Source: Methanomethylophilus sp963631655
Lineage (GTDB): Archaea; Thermoplasmatota; Thermoplasmata; Methanomassiliicoccales; Methanomethylophilaceae
NCBI GenBank assembly: GCA_963631655.1
Contig: CAVGRR010000067.1
Span: forward strand, 1 to 8,593
Length of the DNA: 8,593 bases
Direction: 5' to 3'
Shown here: in pieces, positions 6,742 to 8,593 of the stretch
How positions within the stretch are numbered: position 1 is the first letter of the stretch
Layout of the letters: each line of letters begins with the position of its first letter
Program-made: the position numbers and the translations under genes
The notes under the pieces: model-generated
Databases searched by the model: none
Told to the model about the DNA's origin: nothing
Seen by the model: only the letters and a program-made list of their open reading frames with translations

Positions 6742-8108
6742 AGATCTTCACCGGACTGCAGTTTCTTAAGGGTCTCATCGTCCATGTCGCCGAACTGCTT
6801 CTGCATCTTCTTACGCATCTTACGGTCCTTGGACACGGAGGACACCATCTTCTTGCTGTTGTTGTACTGCTTGAGAAGTTCCTTGACGTCGCTGTTCTTG
6901 ACGCCTGCTCCCTTGGCGATCCTCTCAAGACGCTTTCCTTTGATGATGTTGGGGTTCTCCTTCTCCTCGTTGGTCATGGACTGCATCATAACCCTATACT
7001 GATCCAATCTTGCCTGCGAGGCGTCGAAGTCGATCTTGTCCTCCATCTTGCTGAATCCGGGCAGCATTCCGACCAGTTTCTTCAGGGCGCCCATTTTCTT
7101 CACAGCCGTCATCTGGGCGTACATGTCGTTGAGGGTGAAACGGCCGGACATGAGGTTCTTGCTGAGTTCCTCGAGGTCCGTCTCCTCGTTCGCCATCTCG
7201 TCCTTGGCGATCTCCACAAGGCTTGCAAGGTCACCCATTCCCAATAAACGGGAGATGAAACGGTCGGCATCGAAGGATTCCAGGTCGCGGATGTGCTCTC
7301 CGACTCCGAGGAAGACGATCCTCGCGTCGGTGGTGGCGACAGCCGATAAGGCTCCTCCTCCCTTTGCGGTACCGTCCATCTTGGTGAGGATGACACCGGT
7401 GACATCCACTGCCTTGTTGAACGCATCGGCCTGCGGACCCGCCTGCTGACCGACCTGGGAATCAAGGACCAGAACCCTCTCGTCGGGATGTGCGACCTCG
7501 GCGATGTCCTCGATCTCCTTGATGAGGTCGTCCTCCAGAGCGTGACGTCCGGAGGTATCGATGATCTTGATCTTCTTATCCGCGAACTTGGCGAGACCGT
7601 CGCGCACGATCTTCACGGCGTCTGGCTGGTCTCTTTCACCGTAGACCTCGGCACCCACCTTCTGACCGAGCTGCGTCAGCTGGTCCAATGCGGCGGGACG
7701 GTACACATCCGCACCGATGAGACCGACGGTGAAACCCTTCTTGATGAAATAATTGGCGAGTTTTCCGGCGGTGGTGGTCTTACCCTGACCGTACAGACCG
7801 ACCAGCATGATGGTCTGCGGCTTCAGTGCGATTGGTTCGCCGTTCTTGAGGAGGTTGACAAGCTCCTCATAGATGATACGGGTGACATGCTGCTTGGCGG
7901 ACTTTCCTGCCGGAGGCTTCTCGTTGAGAGCCCTGTCCTTGACGCTGTTGGTCAGCTTGAGGACCAGCTGGACGTTGACATCCGCCTGGAGAAGAGCACG
8001 CTGAAGCTCTTTGGATATGTCTTTGATGAGGGATTCGTCGATGGTACTCGAACTGTTGATCCTGTCGAGGACCCCCCTGATGGATTTTCCCAATCCGTCT
8101 AGGACCAT
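6738..8108 (-). CDS. srp54: Signal recognition particle 54 kDa GTPase
   Basis: The SRP GTPase that binds signal sequences and SRP RNA and docks with the receptor FtsY at the membrane. The 456-residue length is typical. The N domain (about 1-90) is followed by the G domain: G1 GLYGQGKTTT (104-113), DVYRPAALDQL (134-144), G3 DTSGRH (184-189), G4 TKMDGTAKGGG (242-252) and GVGEHIRDLESF (268-279). The M domain (about 320-440) is methionine-rich, with KKLVGMLPG (343-351) and the RNA-binding region GKRLERIAKGAG (391-402). G1 usually has Q and S/T where this has Y104-site and Q variation, and DTSGR replaces the commoner DTAGR; both should still work. It is the first gene of the minus-strand run. No ribosome binding site precedes the ATG, and a TATA box lies about 35 bases upstream, so its message is likely leaderless or nearly so. 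It is followed directly by trmY (ATGA overlap). Confidence 0.96.
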   Translation of the reverse strand: MVLDGLGKSIRGVLDRINSSSTIDESLIKDISKELQRALLQADVNVQLVLKLTNSVKDRALNEKPPAGKSAKQHVTRIIYEELVNLLKNGEPIALKPQTIMLVGLYGQGKTTTAGKLANYFIKKGFTVGLIGADVYRPAALDQLTQLGQKVGAEVYGERDQPDAVKIVRDGLAKFADKKIKIIDTSGRHALEDDLIKEIEDIAEVAHPDERVLVLDSQVGQQAGPQADAFNKAVDVTGVILTKMDGTAKGGGALSAVATTDARIVFLGVGEHIRDLESFDADRFISRLLGMGDLASLVEIAKDEMANEETDLEELSKNLMSGRFTLNDMYAQMTAVKKMGALKKLVGMLPGFSKMEDKIDFDASQARLDQYRVMMQSMTNEEKENPNIIKGKRLERIAKGAGVKNSDVKELLKQYNNSKKMVSSVSKDRKMRKKMQKQFGDMDDETLKKLQSGEDL

Positions 8109-8133
8109 TTAATCAGACGGCTATGGTTTTTAT

Positions 8134-8150
8134 TCTATATAATATAAATA
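8134..8150 (-). promoter_or_regulatory. Archaeal TATA box of the srp54 operon
   Basis: The minus strand reads TATTTATATTATATAGA, the best TATA-like element in the window. Its centre near 8143 predicts transcription start near 8117, leaving a leader of only about eight bases before the srp54 ATG at 8108. The sequence is nearly symmetric in AT content and could also drive plus-strand transcription starting near 8168. Exact start sites are inference. Confidence 0.7.
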
Positions 8151-8181
8151 AGGCGGAAGGGCGAAAATACAGCCTTATGCC

Positions 8182-8191
8182 GTGATTCATA
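8182..8191 (+). repeat. Direct repeat GTGATTCATA, copy 1
   Basis: The 10-mer GTGATTCATA recurs exactly at 8421-8430. It is preceded 11 bases earlier by GAAAATAC (8163-8170); copy 2 is preceded nine bases earlier by GAAAAATAC (8403-8411). The match is thus a composite of two elements in the same order. Function unknown; protein-binding sites or a recombination scar are possible. Confidence 0.55.
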
Positions 8192-8248
8192 CAGAATTTT
8201 ACAGAAGATTGGAGGACAGACCAGCCGTACCAGAAGGGATGGGATGCA

Positions 8249-8276
8249 CTTGTAACAGACTGCTCTGCCCTACAAG
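8249..8276. ncRNA. Strong stem-loop, possible small RNA element
   Basis: CTTGTA (8249-8254) pairs perfectly with TACAAG (8271-8276), and inside it CAGA (8256-8259) pairs with TCTG (8264-8267) around the tetraloop CTGC, leaving only an A/CCC internal bulge. Such a hairpin in a non-coding spacer suggests a structured RNA. Candidate plus-strand signals are the shared TATA region (8134-8150) and the T5 run at 8344-8348; candidate minus-strand signals are AATATTTAAGG (plus 8318-8328) and a T-run near 8165. I do not recognise it as SRP RNA, RNase P RNA or a tRNA. Strand and extent are undecided. Confidence 0.35.
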
Positions 8277-8387
8277 ACACTATCAGCCGACGGGGTATTA
8301 ATAGTTTCATCAAAAGTCCTTAAATATTGCGGATTTCGAACCGTTTTTGAGGGAAATCGTAGAATATGGGGAAAATAGGGTGGATGA

Positions 8388-8438
8388 GGGGTTTTTGAAA
8401 GAGAAAAATACGATTGTGAAGTGATTCATAAAAACCCC
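8388..8438. repeat. Perfect 9-base inverted repeat with a 33-base spacer (I)
   Basis: GGGGTTTTT (8388-8396) and AAAAACCCC (8430-8438) are exact inverted arms with 33 bases between them. As RNA on either strand they would form a nine-pair stem. The right arm overlaps the second copy of GTGATTCATA by one base and overlaps the 8423-8463 dyad, so the two structures exclude one another. Confidence 0.6.
8421..8430 (+). repeat. Direct repeat GTGATTCATA, copy 2
   Basis: Exact second copy of the 10-mer at 8182-8191, with the related upstream element GAAAAATAC at 8403-8411. This copy also supplies the left arm GATTCAT of the dyad at 8423-8463. Confidence 0.55.
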
Positions 8439-8463
8439 GGATACGGGCCGGTCTTAATGAATC
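8423..8463. repeat. Imperfect hairpin overlapping inverted repeat I
   Basis: GATTCAT (8423-8429) pairs with ATGAATC (8457-8463). Inside, AA (8431-8432) can pair with TT (8454-8455) and CCGG (8437-8440) with CCGG (8448-8451), around the loop ATACGGG. Internal loops are small. The shorter CCCG-GATA-CGGG pairing (8436-8447) is an inner alternative. It cannot form at the same time as the 8388-8438 stem. Confidence 0.45.
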
Positions 8464-8469
8464 TTATTA

Positions 8470-8520
8470 CAATTTCAATTCAATTTTGGTAAAATAATTA
8501 CCGATTTATACTTGAAATTG
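8470..8520. repeat. Perfect 9-base inverted repeat with a 33-base spacer (II), around a TATA box
   Basis: CAATTTCAA (8470-8478) and TTGAAATTG (8512-8520) are exact inverted arms 33 bases apart. They bracket the TATA-like element at 8505-8510 and end 11 bases before the ATG at 8532. CAATT also recurs at 8476, 8481 and 8527. The placement suits an operator bound by a dimeric regulator, perhaps the neighbour's own product or partner; this is inference. Confidence 0.5.
8505..8510 (+). promoter_or_regulatory. TATA box for the AAA15-like gene
   Basis: TTTATA lies with its centre about 25 bases before the ATG at 8532, so transcription would begin at or beside the start codon. This fits the lack of a Shine-Dalgarno sequence and suggests a leaderless message. 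Confidence 0.55.
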
Positions 8521-8531
8521 CATTATCAATT

Positions 8532-8593
8532 ATGTTGGTCGATTTTTCGTTTGAAAATTTCGGACCCTTCCGTGACAAGACCGTGTTCAGCAT
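8532..8593 (+). CDS. N-terminus of an AAA15/SMC-like ATP-binding protein, cut by the window end
   Basis: The last 62 bases open a frame from ATG that encodes 20 residues, MLVDFSFENFGPFRDKTVFS, and continue past the window edge without a stop. The pattern M-L-x-x-F-x-x-x-N-F-x-x-F-x-x-x-x-x-F-S is the characteristic first beta-hairpin of AAA15 and OLD/RecF-like ATPases, where the P-loop follows about 15-25 residues later. Such proteins are often accessory or defence genes, sometimes beside a RloB-like partner, but neither the P-loop nor the partner can be seen here. The leaderless TATA arrangement and flanking inverted repeat support a real, possibly regulated start. Confidence 0.65.
   Translation, partial: MLVDFSFENFGPFRDKTVFS

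Larger units (their letters stand above)
8109..8531. other. Structured 423-base spacer between divergent genes
   Basis: This stretch separates srp54 from a plus-strand AAA15-like gene. It contains no convincing protein gene: the one 66-codon minus-strand open frame (8113-8313) has no family resemblance, runs through the srp54 TATA box and has no ribosome binding site. GC falls clearly towards 8450-8531. It holds the srp54 promoter, a strong hairpin (8249-8276), a weaker one (GGC-x2-AAGG at 8152-8160 against CCTT-x2-GCC at 8173-8181), a repeated 10-mer, three overlapping or adjacent dyads (8388-8520) and a second TATA box (8505-8510). A T5 run occurs at 8344-8348. The length is unusual next to the tight packing elsewhere, so a small RNA gene or a regulatory region is plausible. 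Confidence 0.6.

Noticed and set aside
7488..8102. Plus-strand open frame (204 codons) opposite srp54
   Set aside because: Antisense shadow; acidic, valine/leucine-rich composition is the complement of SRP54 codons.
8113..8313. A 66-codon minus-strand open frame in the spacer upstream of srp54
   Set aside because: It runs through the srp54 TATA box, has no ribosome binding site and resembles no family; composition looks like translated non-coding DNA.
8330..8345. B-box-like GGTTCGAAATCCG on the minus strand, suggesting a tRNA
   Set aside because: There is no matching D arm, anticodon stem or acceptor stem at the right distance, and the loop is one base too long.
8150..8350. SRP RNA gene next to srp54
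   Set aside because: I could not find the conserved helix 8 asymmetric-loop motif or the tetraloop context, and the region is short for an archaeal SRP RNA of about 300 bases.
8163..8430. CRISPR array
   Set aside because: Only two imperfect copies of a short repeat about 240 bases apart; no regular spacing and no cas gene.
8434..8452. Intrinsic terminator at the CCCG/CGGG hairpin
   Set aside because: The stem is not followed by a T-run on either strand, apart from short TT stretches.

Overview
The window looks like an archaeal chromosome segment, most likely Thermoplasmata and probably a gut- or host-associated Methanomassiliicoccales methanogen. The reasons are an archaeal SRP54, the archaeal tRNA methyltransferase TrmY, an archaeal-type phosphopantetheine adenylyltransferase fused to a DUF84 NTPase (a fusion I recall from Thermoplasma-type genomes), TATA boxes placed for leaderless transcripts, and moderate GC in genes with AT-rich spacers. 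The order-level call is inference; no rRNA or methanogenesis gene is present.

Layout, left to right. Bases 2-571 (+) are the 3' part of a DUF4143-family ATPase gene that begins outside the window. A palindromic spacer (572-619) separates it from a convergent pyridoxal/pyridoxamine kinase gene (620-1477, -). Upstream of the kinase on the minus strand are etfA (1521-2585), etfB (2585-3349) and a GlcD/LctD-like FAD-linked oxidase (3426-4970). Then come four tightly packed genes: coaD-DUF84 fusion (4945-5907), a zinc-ribbon membrane protein (5904-6134), trmY (6136-6741) and srp54 (6738-8108).

The minus-strand genes read as one long co-directional run. srp54 is first, behind a strong TATA box (8134-8150). 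Junctions are 1-26 base overlaps or a 1-base gap as far as the oxidase, a 76-base gap precedes etfB, and a 43-base gap with its own TATA-like element precedes the kinase. The first half serves protein targeting, tRNA modification and CoA synthesis. The second half is a flavin redox module: a 2-hydroxyacid (lactate/glycolate-type) dehydrogenase with EtfBA of the kind used for electron bifurcation/confurcation in anaerobes.

Bases 8109-8531 form a 423-base spacer between divergent transcription units. It holds no convincing protein gene but is rich in structure: a strong hairpin (8249-8276), a composite direct repeat about 240 bases apart, two perfect 9-base inverted repeats that both have 33-base spacers, and a third overlapping dyad that could fold as an alternative. 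At 8532 a new gene starts on the plus strand with an AAA15/SMC-like ATPase N-terminus, apparently leaderless, and runs off the window. The most worthwhile follow-ups are the Etf-oxidase module with its cysteine-bearing EtfA N-terminus, the CoaD-DUF84 fusion with an altered substrate motif, and the structured spacer in front of the AAA15-like gene.
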